A stretch of 64,000 nucleotides of DNA from positions 1-64,000 of the forward strand of contig CAIOGO010000009.1 in NCBI GenBank assembly GCA_903857865.1, in the 5' to 3' direction. A program made the translations under genes and the position numbers. Position 1 is the stretch's first letter. Every line of letters begins with the position of its first letter. Of this stretch, positions 17,266 through 25,175 are shown in pieces. This stretch comes from an uncultured bacterium (GTDB taxonomy: Bacteria; Bipolaricaulota; Bipolaricaulia; UBA7950; UBA9294). Below the pieces are notes generated by a model. That model saw nothing but the letters and a program-made list of their open reading frames with translations. It ran no database searches and was not told where the DNA came from.

Positions 17266-17709
17266 ATGAAGAGACTCGTAACTGGTCTTCTCCTCGCATC
17301 CCTGCTCTTGGTTGCCGGGGTGGCGTCTGCAAAGACCATCTCCATCTATGACGACCCGAACGTGACGCTACTGGTCAAGTCGGACGGATCGACCGCGTGG
17401 CTGTTCGTCATGAATGCGGGCGCGGGTGCCATGAACCAGCTGTACATCAACTTCCTGCGCAACGCGAACGTCGATCTCGCGGGTTCGTATGTCTACAAGG
17501 CGGATGGGACCGTGGTCGCGTTCACGCTGACGGACACGGATGCTCGCGGGTGGGATGTGGCGACGAACGGCGACGGCACGATCCAGCGCTTCTGGCTGCC
17601 TGCCGATGTCCTTCCGTACGAGTACGTCGTCGTGAAGATCGACCTGGACAGCACGGCTGGGCCGATCGGCGTCTTCTTGGCGCAGCTCGGCTTTTTCAGC
17701 GTCCAGTAG
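17266..17709 (+). CDS. Small secreted beta-rich protein, function unknown
   Basis: 147 residues from ATG 17266 (AAAGGAGG about 10 nt upstream; GTG 17263 is an adjacent alternative). The signal peptide is MKRLVTGLLLASLLLVAGVA with a likely cut after ASA. The mature part of about 125 residues is predicted to be all-beta, with no cysteines and several Gly/Asp turns (SDGSTAW, ADGTVVAF, NGDGTIQRF). I recognise no family. It is the first gene of the plus-strand peptide-transport operon, so it may be an accessory exported protein of that system or simply co-regulated. Confidence 0.65.
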   Translation: MKRLVTGLLLASLLLVAGVASAKTISIYDDPNVTLLVKSDGSTAWLFVMNAGAGAMNQLYINFLRNANVDLAGSYVYKADGTVVAFTLTDTDARGWDVATNGDGTIQRFWLPADVLPYEYVVVKIDLDSTAGPIGVFLAQLGFFSVQ

Positions 17710-17729
17710 CCGGTGACGTAGCGGCCGAC

Positions 17730-17773
17730 CTCACGTAGTGCGTCGGCGCGCTGCGACGCAGGGTCAACGTGAG
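17730..17773 (+). terminator. Two-part hairpin between the secreted-protein gene and the SBP gene
   Basis: CTCACGT (17730-17736) pairs with ACGTGAG (17767-17773), and inside it TGCGTCG (17739-17745) pairs with CGACGCA (17754-17760). The nested 7+7 bp stem lies 21 nt after the stop and has no U-run. It could act as an attenuator or mRNA 3'-end stabiliser. Confidence 0.4.
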
Positions 17774-17842
17774 TGTGCGGCTCGTCGGCGGGGCGTGGAA
17801 AGAGGGCGCCTCCCGAGGGGAACGCAACAAGGAGGGAAGTAC

Positions 17843-20401
17843 ATGAGGCTTCGCGGAATACTTTGTATGGTTCTGATTCTTGGAACCTTCGTGGGGCTGC
17901 TCGCTGTAGCCGAGCAAGGCCCGTTCGCGGACTCGATCGTCTTCGACGTCCGCATGCAGGAAGAGATCGCGATTCAGGACGTTGCCGCCGGCAACAGCGA
18001 CATCTTCTTCTACGCCGTCTCGGGAAGGACCATCAGCGGCGTGGACCAGGCGACGCTCGACAAGCTCGAGCTCTACGTTTCGCCTGGAACGTCGTACTCG
18101 CTGCCGTTCAACCCGTATCCGAATGTCGCGCCGTACTTCGCGGCGGATATCGATGACGGTGTCGAGTACTTCAACCCGTTCGCCATCCAGGCCGTGCGCT
18201 TCCAGATGCACAACCTGGTGAACCGCCGGCAGATCGTGGACGAGCTCCTCCTGGGCAGCGGCGAGACGGCCATCCTCTCGGTCACCCCGAGCTCGGCTGG
18301 CGCGTTCAAGCTCTACCTCGAGGCGAGCAAGCTCGGCCTCACGGACGTCGGGAACAAGGACCTCGCCCGAACCGAGATCCTGAAGGCGATCGAAGCCGCG
18401 GCCGCACTGCCCGCGATGGGCGGCAGGCTGACGAAGGTCACCGCTGCCGACGCCGCCGGGAAGAACGAAGGCGGCTGGTGGTGGACATTTGACGGACAGC
18501 CCGTCACGGTCAAGTTCTTGATCCGCGTCGACGACCCGAACATCCGACTCCCGATGGGTCGTTTCATTGCGGCCGATGTCGAGACGTGCCACATCAAGGT
18601 GGATCGCATCGAGCGCAACCGCTCGTTCTGCATTCCGGAGTACCAGACGGACCCCGCGCGATTGCAGTGGCACATGTACACGGAGGGATGGGGCGGCGGC
18701 GGCGTGAACAAGTGGTGGGAAGGCTCCATCGCCCAGTACTACTCTGGTTGGTATTCCGGCGCGTATCCTGGCTGGAACGATCCCGGCAACTACTGGACGT
18801 TCACGAACCCGATTTCGGAAGACGTGACGAAGCGCCTCATCTTCGGGCAGTTCCAGACGATGGATGAGTACTGGGACCTCATGGCCACGGCGGCGCGCGA
18901 AGGCTTGAAGGACTCGATGCGCGTCTACCTCGCCGGCCAGCTTGGCTACTACGCCGTCAACAAGGCGGCGTTCGAGAGCCGCTTCCTCTACGGACTCGGT
19001 GTCGGCCTCAACTGGTCGTCGCAGTACTCGATGATCCCGGTGAACAACGATCGGCCGGTCCGCATCACGCAATTCTCGTCGATCGGCTCGCTGTTCCTCA
19101 ACCCGTGGGATCCAGTCGGCACGGAAGGGTTCAACGACCTCTACGCGTCGACGATCTCGAACGTCTGCACGGACCTCTTGGCGCAGAACGCCATGGGATC
19201 GGCCGTTGAGACGGGACTCCTCACCAAGTGGGAGAACGTGACGTCGGGCATCGACTTCAGCGGCGCCGAGCCGGTAGGTACGATCGACGTTCCGGCCGCG
19301 GCCACCGAGTGGAATTCCGGCACGAAGGCGTGGACGTCCACGGGCAACGAAGTCTCGTGGGCCAAGGCCGATTTCGTGATGAACATGCCGAAGTGGCAGG
19401 ACGGGAGCGACTTCTCGCTGCTTGACTTTGCCTGCGCGGAAGGGTTCGCCACGAACTGGGCCACGCTCGACTCCGAGAACGATGCGGAGTACGACTCCGG
19501 ATACTCGGCTCAGGTGTCGCCGGGATTCGCTTACGCCCACGGGTCGATCTACAACTGGGCAACGAACACGATCACCAACTTCTACGACTACAACTTCCCG
19601 GACACGAACCGACTGGGCAGCGCGGGAATCCCGAGCCTCTGGTCGCGAGCCGCGAACTTCGGCCAGGGCGTCAAGTACCCGATTTACGAGGCGTTGGGCC
19701 GCATCGTCGCCTCGGGCACGAGCGAGTCGGGCACGGTGTACGCGTTCACGTTGAACCCCGGCTTTGTTGAGCCGGACGTCCTGACGCCGTCGTGCGTCGC
19801 CGACATCCGCGCCGAGCTGGTCAAGATGGCCGCCGAGAAGTTCGTGCCGGCATATCTCGTCCCGCTCCTCCCGGCAGCCGGGAAGACGGCCGATGACATC
19901 GCCAACGACTATCAGTTGGCGATCAACTTCATCGACACCTACGGGCACGCCTACCTCTCGAACGGCGGGTACATCATCACGAAGTTCGATCCCGCCAACA
20001 ACCAAATCACGGTGAAGGCGAACCGCGATCCGAGCTACGGCTTCACGACGCAGACCTGGCTTGACCTCTTCTCGGTCGGCGAGGCGCGCATCGACGAAGT
20101 CACGCCGCCGTTCGTGGCGGTTGCCGGGCAGGACGCCTCGGTCACCCTCAAGGTGAGCCAGGCGATCTTCCCGTACGACGAGTTCGAGCCGGCGACGACG
20201 CTTGCCGTCACCCTGATCTTTGTCGGGCCGAAGGGCGAGGTCACTCTGAACGCTACCAAGGCGGCGCCGGGCGAGTACTCGGTCGTCATCCCGGGCAGCG
20301 CGACGAAGGGTCTCTCTGCCGGCGGGTACGTCATCGTGGGCGTTGCGGCTCCGGCCGACGGCCTTGCCGTCTCCCTTGGCGCAACGCTGCTCATCCAGTA
20401 A
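17843..20401 (+). CDS. Unusually long family-5 substrate-binding protein of a peptide ABC transporter
   Basis: 852 residues from ATG 17843 behind AAGGAGGGA. A signal peptide (MRLRGILCMVLILGTFVGLL) is followed by a family-5 solute-binding fold; the motif FAIQAVRFQMHNLVNRRQIV (about residues 113-132) is typical of this family. It is about 250-300 residues longer than usual. The extra length includes Trp/Tyr-rich middle insertions and a C-terminal beta domain of roughly 110 residues (from about EARIDEVTPPFVAVAG) ending in a predicted strand without a membrane anchor. The permease and ATPase genes follow on the same strand, so it is the receptor of that transporter. Ligand unknown. Confidence 0.8.
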   Translation: MRLRGILCMVLILGTFVGLLAVAEQGPFADSIVFDVRMQEEIAIQDVAAGNSDIFFYAVSGRTISGVDQATLDKLELYVSPGTSYSLPFNPYPNVAPYFAADIDDGVEYFNPFAIQAVRFQMHNLVNRRQIVDELLLGSGETAILSVTPSSAGAFKLYLEASKLGLTDVGNKDLARTEILKAIEAAAALPAMGGRLTKVTAADAAGKNEGGWWWTFDGQPVTVKFLIRVDDPNIRLPMGRFIAADVETCHIKVDRIERNRSFCIPEYQTDPARLQWHMYTEGWGGGGVNKWWEGSIAQYYSGWYSGAYPGWNDPGNYWTFTNPISEDVTKRLIFGQFQTMDEYWDLMATAAREGLKDSMRVYLAGQLGYYAVNKAAFESRFLYGLGVGLNWSSQYSMIPVNNDRPVRITQFSSIGSLFLNPWDPVGTEGFNDLYASTISNVCTDLLAQNAMGSAVETGLLTKWENVTSGIDFSGAEPVGTIDVPAAATEWNSGTKAWTSTGNEVSWAKADFVMNMPKWQDGSDFSLLDFACAEGFATNWATLDSENDAEYDSGYSAQVSPGFAYAHGSIYNWATNTITNFYDYNFPDTNRLGSAGIPSLWSRAANFGQGVKYPIYEALGRIVASGTSESGTVYAFTLNPGFVEPDVLTPSCVADIRAELVKMAAEKFVPAYLVPLLPAAGKTADDIANDYQLAINFIDTYGHAYLSNGGYIITKFDPANNQITVKANRDPSYGFTTQTWLDLFSVGEARIDEVTPPFVAVAGQDASVTLKVSQAIFPYDEFEPATTLAVTLIFVGPKGEVTLNATKAAPGEYSVVIPGSATKGLSAGGYVIVGVAAPADGLAVSLGATLLIQ

Positions 20402-20412
20402 GACGGTGCTTG

Positions 20413-20438
20413 GCGGGCTCGGCGTGAGCCGAGCCCGC
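20413..20438 (+). terminator. First hairpin between SBP and permease genes
   Basis: GCGGGCTCGGC (20413-20423) pairs perfectly with GCCGAGCCCGC (20428-20438) around a GTGA loop, 12 nt after the SBP stop. An 11-bp G/C stem without a U-run suggests partial termination or 3'-end protection of the SBP mRNA. Confidence 0.55.
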
Positions 20439-20469
20439 TAGGTCCTAGGATTGAAGGTTGTTCTAGATA

Positions 20470-20513
20470 GCGGGCGGTGTTGGGTGCGCACTGCGCCGAC
20501 ACTGCCCGCTTTC
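20470..20513 (+). terminator. Second hairpin between SBP and permease genes, with short T-run
   Basis: GCGGGCGGTGT (20470-20480) pairs with ACACTGCCCGC (20499-20509) with one G-U pair. An inner GCGCA/TGCGC stem lies in the loop, and TTTCC follows. Together with the hairpin at 20413 it makes a double attenuator ahead of the permease gene. Confidence 0.5.
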
Positions 20514-20553
20514 CTGTGATGACGCCCCACGTGGGGGGAAAGGAGGAGAGTGC

Positions 20554-21609
20554 ATGTACTGGAAGTACTTCGTGCGCCGCATTCTCTACGCGGTGATGAT
20601 TCTAGCCATCACCGTGTTCGTCTTCTCCGCACTCTTCAGCACCGTCGCCGAGCAGGTTCTTCGGGCGCAGATCATTGAGCAGGTGAACGCCGAGGCCCTG
20701 ACCCTGGCGCGCCAGCGGACGAGCCTCGACCCGAATGCCGCGCAGGTGTTCCGCGAGTACCGAACGCAGCAGCTCATTCGGCGTCACAGCCTCGATCAGC
20801 CGATGGCCGTACGAGTCGTCAAGCGCACGTTGGACGCGCTGACGCTCCAGCTCGGCAACTCGACGCAAATCAAGTCGGCGGCGGGCGAGACCGACGTGAT
20901 GACGATCATCGCCGAGCGAATCCCGCGCACGCTCTTGCTCTTTGGCGTGGTCGCGGTGATCGACATCGTTGCCGGCGTCTGGCTTGGCATGAGGAAGGCG
21001 AGACAAGCGGGAAAGCTCATGGATCGGTCGACGGACATCGTGACGATGATCGTCTTCGGGCTGCCCACCTGGTGGCTTGGCATGCTCTTGATCATGGTGT
21101 TCGCGTTCGCAATCCCGATCTTCCCGTCGGGCGCCATGCACGCCTCGCCTCCCCCCGAGTCCTCGCTTGGGTACTTCCTTGACCTGATGTATCACCTGGT
21201 GCTCCCCGTGTTCACGTTGGTCATCCTGGGATTCTGGGGACGGGCCTACATCACGAGGAACATCGTCCTCAGCACACTGCAGGAGGACTTCATCATGTCC
21301 GCCCGGGCGCGCGGCCTCTCGGAGCGACGGATCCTGTTCGGGCACACGCTGCGTGCCGCGGCGCCGCCGATCGTGACGATGTCTCTTCTCGCGCTCTTGG
21401 GCAGCGTGGGGGGTGCGCTCATCTTCGAGGGCATCTTCAGTTGGCCGGGGCTCGGCAACCTCTACTGGGTCGCGGTTCAGCAGAACGACATCCCCGTCCT
21501 CATGGGCAATCTCACCGTGACCACGGCGCTCTACATCGGCGGACTGGCGTTCCTCGATCTCATCTACGGGTTCCTCGACCCGCGCGTGAAGGTAGGAGGT
21601 AAGGCATGA
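20554..21609 (+). CDS. Peptide ABC transporter permease, OppB/DppB type
   Basis: A 351-residue protein with AAAGGAGGAG before the ATG. It has the OppB opening (VRRILYAVMILAITVFVFSA), six spans and the EAA loop FIMSARARGLSERRILFGHT. A segment of about 70 residues between the first two spans is longer than in the minus-strand OppB. It is the first permease of the locus, overlaps the next gene by 4 nt and should pair with it in the membrane. Confidence 0.92.
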   Translation: MYWKYFVRRILYAVMILAITVFVFSALFSTVAEQVLRAQIIEQVNAEALTLARQRTSLDPNAAQVFREYRTQQLIRRHSLDQPMAVRVVKRTLDALTLQLGNSTQIKSAAGETDVMTIIAERIPRTLLLFGVVAVIDIVAGVWLGMRKARQAGKLMDRSTDIVTMIVFGLPTWWLGMLLIMVFAFAIPIFPSGAMHASPPPESSLGYFLDLMYHLVLPVFTLVILGFWGRAYITRNIVLSTLQEDFIMSARARGLSERRILFGHTLRAAAPPIVTMSLLALLGSVGGALIFEGIFSWPGLGNLYWVAVQQNDIPVLMGNLTVTTALYIGGLAFLDLIYGFLDPRVKVGGKA

Positions 21610-23003
21610 AGGGCGCGCGTTTCTCGGGCCTGCGGCGGTTCTGGGACGAGTATCGCCAGGTGAAGTCCGGGCTCATCGGCATCGGCCTCCTCGTTGTGTT
21701 CATTCTCATCGTGCTCCTTGAGCCCGTGGCCTTGCCGTACCGTCAGGCCAACGAGCGGTGGCGCGATATCAACTACTGGCAGGACAGCCCGCGCCTCGCG
21801 CTCCCGGTGTGGGTGAACTGGTTCACGTCGAAGGACTACCCGCGCTCGACCGTCATTTCGGAGCCAAAGCGCGAAGAGGTCGCGACCGGAACCTTGCGGG
21901 TCATCACGATGGAAGTCCCCTACGAGTTCACGTCGGGCCATCCGCCGTCCGACCTGTACTACAAGCTCTACTTGACCGGGCGCGCGTCGATCGCATTTGA
22001 GTTCATCCGTCCGGACGGAGAGAAGGTCGAGTTGCGCCGGTCGACGGCCGTCGACGGCGCGCAAATCCTGAGACTCTCGGCCATCGAGACGCTGCAGGAG
22101 CGCGCCTACGCCTTGGGGGCGAAGTACGAGGACCCGAACGTGGCGAAGAGCCGCAACCCGCGCATGATCGACACGATGGGTGTCTTGTTCGGCCAAGCCG
22201 CGAGGGGCATCTTCATCAAGCCCGCCATCCTGGACGGCACGTACAGGATGAGGATCCAGGTGGCACTCGTCAACGAACAGTCCCAGCTCAACAAAGCGGA
22301 GTTCGTCGTGCTCGGCGGCGTGTCCGGGATCCTCGGGACGGACGGCGACCGGCGCGACCTGTGGTGCGGGTTCATCGCCGGGACGAAGTGGGCGTTGTTG
22401 ATCGGGCTCCTGACGTCGCTCATCTCGGTCGTGGTCGGCGTGGTGTACGGCGTGGCGGCGGGCTACTTCGGCGGCTGGATCGATGCTCTGATGAACCGTA
22501 TCTTCGAGGTGGTCTTGAGCATCCCGCTCCTCCCTATCCTGATCGTCATGAGCGCGGTGTTCAACCCGAGCATCTGGATCATCATCGCGATGATGTGCCT
22601 CTTCTTCTGGGTCGGGCCGGTGAAGACCGTTCGGTCGATGGCCCTACAGATCAAGGAGCACAGCTACATCGAAGCGGCAAAAGCCCTCGGGGCGTCGCAC
22701 CGCCGGATCTTGTTCCGGCACATGATTCCGCAGCTCATTCCGTACTCCTTTGCCTCGATGGCGCTCTCCGTGCCGGGCGCGATCTTGTACGAGGCGAGCA
22801 TCAGTCTTATCGGGCTCGGCGACCCGACGATCGTCAGCTGGGGGCAAGTGCTGCGCGACGCGTTCTCCAGTGGAGCCGTGCTCCAGGGGATCTGGTGGTG
22901 GATTATCCCGCCCGGGGTGGCCATCGCCTTGATGGGGATGACGTTCGCGTTTATCGGGTTCGCGATGGACACGATCCTCAACCCGAAGCTCAAGACGAGG
23001 TAG
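21606..23003 (+). CDS. Peptide ABC transporter permease, OppC/DppC type with a large soluble insert
   Basis: 465 residues against about 300-320 for ordinary OppC. The first span (GLIGIGLLVVFILIVLLEPV, about 22-41) is followed by about 200 extracytoplasmic residues before the remaining five spans, which start near DRRDLWCGFIAGTKWALLIG. The C-terminal half is a normal permease with the EAA loop YIEAAKALGASHRRILFRHM. The insert probably forms a folded external domain that contacts the long SBP. The ATG overlaps the previous TGA by 4 nt. Confidence 0.9.
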   Translation: MKGARFSGLRRFWDEYRQVKSGLIGIGLLVVFILIVLLEPVALPYRQANERWRDINYWQDSPRLALPVWVNWFTSKDYPRSTVISEPKREEVATGTLRVITMEVPYEFTSGHPPSDLYYKLYLTGRASIAFEFIRPDGEKVELRRSTAVDGAQILRLSAIETLQERAYALGAKYEDPNVAKSRNPRMIDTMGVLFGQAARGIFIKPAILDGTYRMRIQVALVNEQSQLNKAEFVVLGGVSGILGTDGDRRDLWCGFIAGTKWALLIGLLTSLISVVVGVVYGVAAGYFGGWIDALMNRIFEVVLSIPLLPILIVMSAVFNPSIWIIIAMMCLFFWVGPVKTVRSMALQIKEHSYIEAAKALGASHRRILFRHMIPQLIPYSFASMALSVPGAILYEASISLIGLGDPTIVSWGQVLRDAFSSGAVLQGIWWWIIPPGVAIALMGMTFAFIGFAMDTILNPKLKTR

Positions 23004-23006
23004 AGA

Positions 23007-23984
23007 ATGGCGAAGGAACGAGTTCTGGAGGTCAGGGATCTTGAGCTGCACTACTTCACCCGCAAGGGTGTCGTGAGGGCGGTCGACAAGATCAGCTTCG
23101 ACTTGCGGCAGAGCGAGACGTTGGGCGTCGTCGGGGAGTCGGGCTGCGGCAAGACGACCATGGGGACGGCGCTGTTGAACATGCCGACGCCGCCCGGCCG
23201 GATCGTCGGGGGGCAAATCCTCCTCGATGGGCACGACGTACTCAAGCTGTCGGAGACGGAGATCCGGCGAAGGGTGCGCTGGGAGACGATCTCGATGGTG
23301 TTCCAGGGGGCGATGAACTGCCTCACGCCGGTGTACACGATCAAGAAGCAGATGAAGGAGACGCTCCGGCAGCACCGCGAGATGTCGAGGCAGGAGATGG
23401 ACGCGAGGATGAAGAAGTACCTCAACCTCGTCGGCCTGTCGGATGACGTCCTGCGGCGATACCCTCACGAGCTGTCGGGAGGCATGAAGCAGAGGGTGGT
23501 CATCGCGATGGCCCTGTTCCTCGAACCGAAGGTCGTCATCTGCGACGAGCCCACGACGGCGCTTGACGTCGTGGTCCAGGCGCAGGTCATCAACCTCCTG
23601 AAGGATCTGAAGGACGAGCTCCAGGTGTCCTTCATCTTCATCACGCACGATCTGTCGATCGAGGCCGAGGTCTCCGACCGCATCATGATCATGTACGCCG
23701 GGCGGATCGCCGAGATCGGAACGAACGAGCAGATCTACGGCCCTCAGGGTCCCGCTCACCCCTACACGCAGCGGCTGCTCGCCGCCACGCCACGGCTGCA
23801 CGAGGAAGTAGCGGAACTCGCCTTCATCCCCGGAACTCCTCCGGATCTGGTGGCGCCGCCGACGGGCTGTCGGTTCCACCCGCGGTGTCACGTGGTGATG
23901 GAGCGGTGCTCGCGCGACGATGTGGGGCTGCGGGAGATCGAGCCCGACCACCTGGTCGCCTGCTGGAGGTGCTTCAATGACTGA
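23007..23984 (+). CDS. Peptide ABC transporter ATP-binding protein, OppD/DppD type
   Basis: A 325-residue ATPase starting 4 nt after the permease stop. Walker A is GESGCGKTT (about 43-51), the signature is LSGGMKQR, Walker B is VVICDEPTTALD, and the H-loop is FITHDLS. The C-terminal oligo_HPY region has HPYTQRLL and a cysteine-containing GCRFHPRC motif. It energises import through the two permeases upstream together with the following ATPase, whose start overlaps this gene by 8 nt. Confidence 0.95.
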   Translation: MAKERVLEVRDLELHYFTRKGVVRAVDKISFDLRQSETLGVVGESGCGKTTMGTALLNMPTPPGRIVGGQILLDGHDVLKLSETEIRRRVRWETISMVFQGAMNCLTPVYTIKKQMKETLRQHREMSRQEMDARMKKYLNLVGLSDDVLRRYPHELSGGMKQRVVIAMALFLEPKVVICDEPTTALDVVVQAQVINLLKDLKDELQVSFIFITHDLSIEAEVSDRIMIMYAGRIAEIGTNEQIYGPQGPAHPYTQRLLAATPRLHEEVAELAFIPGTPPDLVAPPTGCRFHPRCHVVMERCSRDDVGLREIEPDHLVACWRCFND

Positions 23985-25047
23985 GCCCATTCTCGTTGCC
24001 GAGAACCTGACCAAGTGGTTCCCGGTCAAGAGGACGTTGACCCAGATCACGCGCGGAGAGCGGACCTGGGTTAGAGCCGTCGACGGCGTGTCGTTCTCGA
24101 TCAACAAGGGGGAGATCTTCGGCCTGGTTGGCGAGTCCGGCTGCGGGAAGACGACGACGGGCAAGCTGATCATGAAGCTTCTCGACATCACCGACGGCCG
24201 ACTGCACATGCATGGCGATGACGTCACGCACATCCAAGGCGCGAGGCTTGCGAAGCATCGGCGGGAAGTGCAGATGATCTTCCAGGACCCGTACTCCTCG
24301 ATGAACCCGCGGTTCACCGTGCGCGACGTCTTGATGGAGCCCTTGGAGATCCACAAGGTGGGTCAGAATCTGCAGGAGAGGGAGGTCTGGGTTCGCGAGA
24401 TCTTGAACGAAGTCAAGCTCTCTCCACCCGACGAGTTCCTCGTCCGCCATCCCCACATGTTGAGCGGCGGACAGCGGCAGCGGGCGGCCACGGCGCGGAC
24501 GCTGATGCTGAACCCGAGCGTCATTGTCGCGGACGAGCCGGTGTCGATGATCGACCTATCGACGCGGGCCGAGATCCTGTCCATGATGCGCCAGCTGCAA
24601 CGTGAGCTGGGGCTGACGTACGTGTACATTACGCACGACCTGTCCACGGCCCGCTACTTCGTGGATCGGCTCGCCGTGATGTACCTCGGCAAGATCGTCG
24701 AGATGGGACCGGCAGGAGTGGTCATCGATCGCTGCCTGCATCCGTACACGCAGGCGCTCATCGGCGCGGTTTGCGAGCCAAAGTCTGGCCGAGTCAATCA
24801 AATCAAGGACGTGCCGATCAAGGGCGAGATCCCGGCCGCGACGAACATCCCTCCCGGTTGTCGATTCCACCCTCGGTGCCTGTTCAGCGTCCCCGAGTGT
24901 TGGGAAGAGGTCGAGCCCACGCTCGTCGACGTTGGCGGCGGGCACATGGTGGCCTGTCGGCGGCATGAAGACATCGAGAAGCGCGGAGCCGCGGCGAGGA
25001 CGTCCGACGCGTCACTCGGCGTGCGCCGCTCGAGCTTCGAGGCTTGA
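23977..25047 (+). CDS. Peptide ABC transporter ATP-binding protein, OppF/DppF type
   Basis: 356 residues from ATG 23977, which overlaps the OppD-type gene. Walker A is GESGCGKTT, the Q-loop is MIFQDPYSSMNPR, the signature is LSGGQRQR and Walker B is VIVADEPVSMID. The Walker B/D-loop reads VSMID where most ABC proteins have TSALD, as is common in OppF proteins. The C-terminal HPYTQALI and GCRFHPRC motifs mark the peptide-transporter family. It is the last gene of the operon. Confidence 0.95.
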   Translation: MTEPILVAENLTKWFPVKRTLTQITRGERTWVRAVDGVSFSINKGEIFGLVGESGCGKTTTGKLIMKLLDITDGRLHMHGDDVTHIQGARLAKHRREVQMIFQDPYSSMNPRFTVRDVLMEPLEIHKVGQNLQEREVWVREILNEVKLSPPDEFLVRHPHMLSGGQRQRAATARTLMLNPSVIVADEPVSMIDLSTRAEILSMMRQLQRELGLTYVYITHDLSTARYFVDRLAVMYLGKIVEMGPAGVVIDRCLHPYTQALIGAVCEPKSGRVNQIKDVPIKGEIPAATNIPPGCRFHPRCLFSVPECWEEVEPTLVDVGGGHMVACRRHEDIEKRGAAARTSDASLGVRRSSFEA

Positions 25048-25175
25048 GACGGACGGGGTCCCGGAGGCAGAATCTGTTGCCGGGGCCTCGTGTCTTTCTG
25101 GGGAGGGCAGCGCCCGGCGAAGCGAGGTCGTTCGCGCGGACGACGTGAGCTAGACTCGTGCCAAAGGAGGGGGGC

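Noticed and set aside
17696-20005. 769-codon open frame on the minus strand opposite the binding-protein gene
   Set aside because: It is the high-GC mirror of the plus-strand gene: Arg/Val/Asp-rich with no recognisable domain, no ribosome-binding site, and the plus-strand gene has a signal peptide and family motifs.
25034-25175. Terminator between the OppF-type gene and gyrA
   Set aside because: The G/C-rich segments at 25055-25090 pair only imperfectly and no T-run follows, so no terminator was called.
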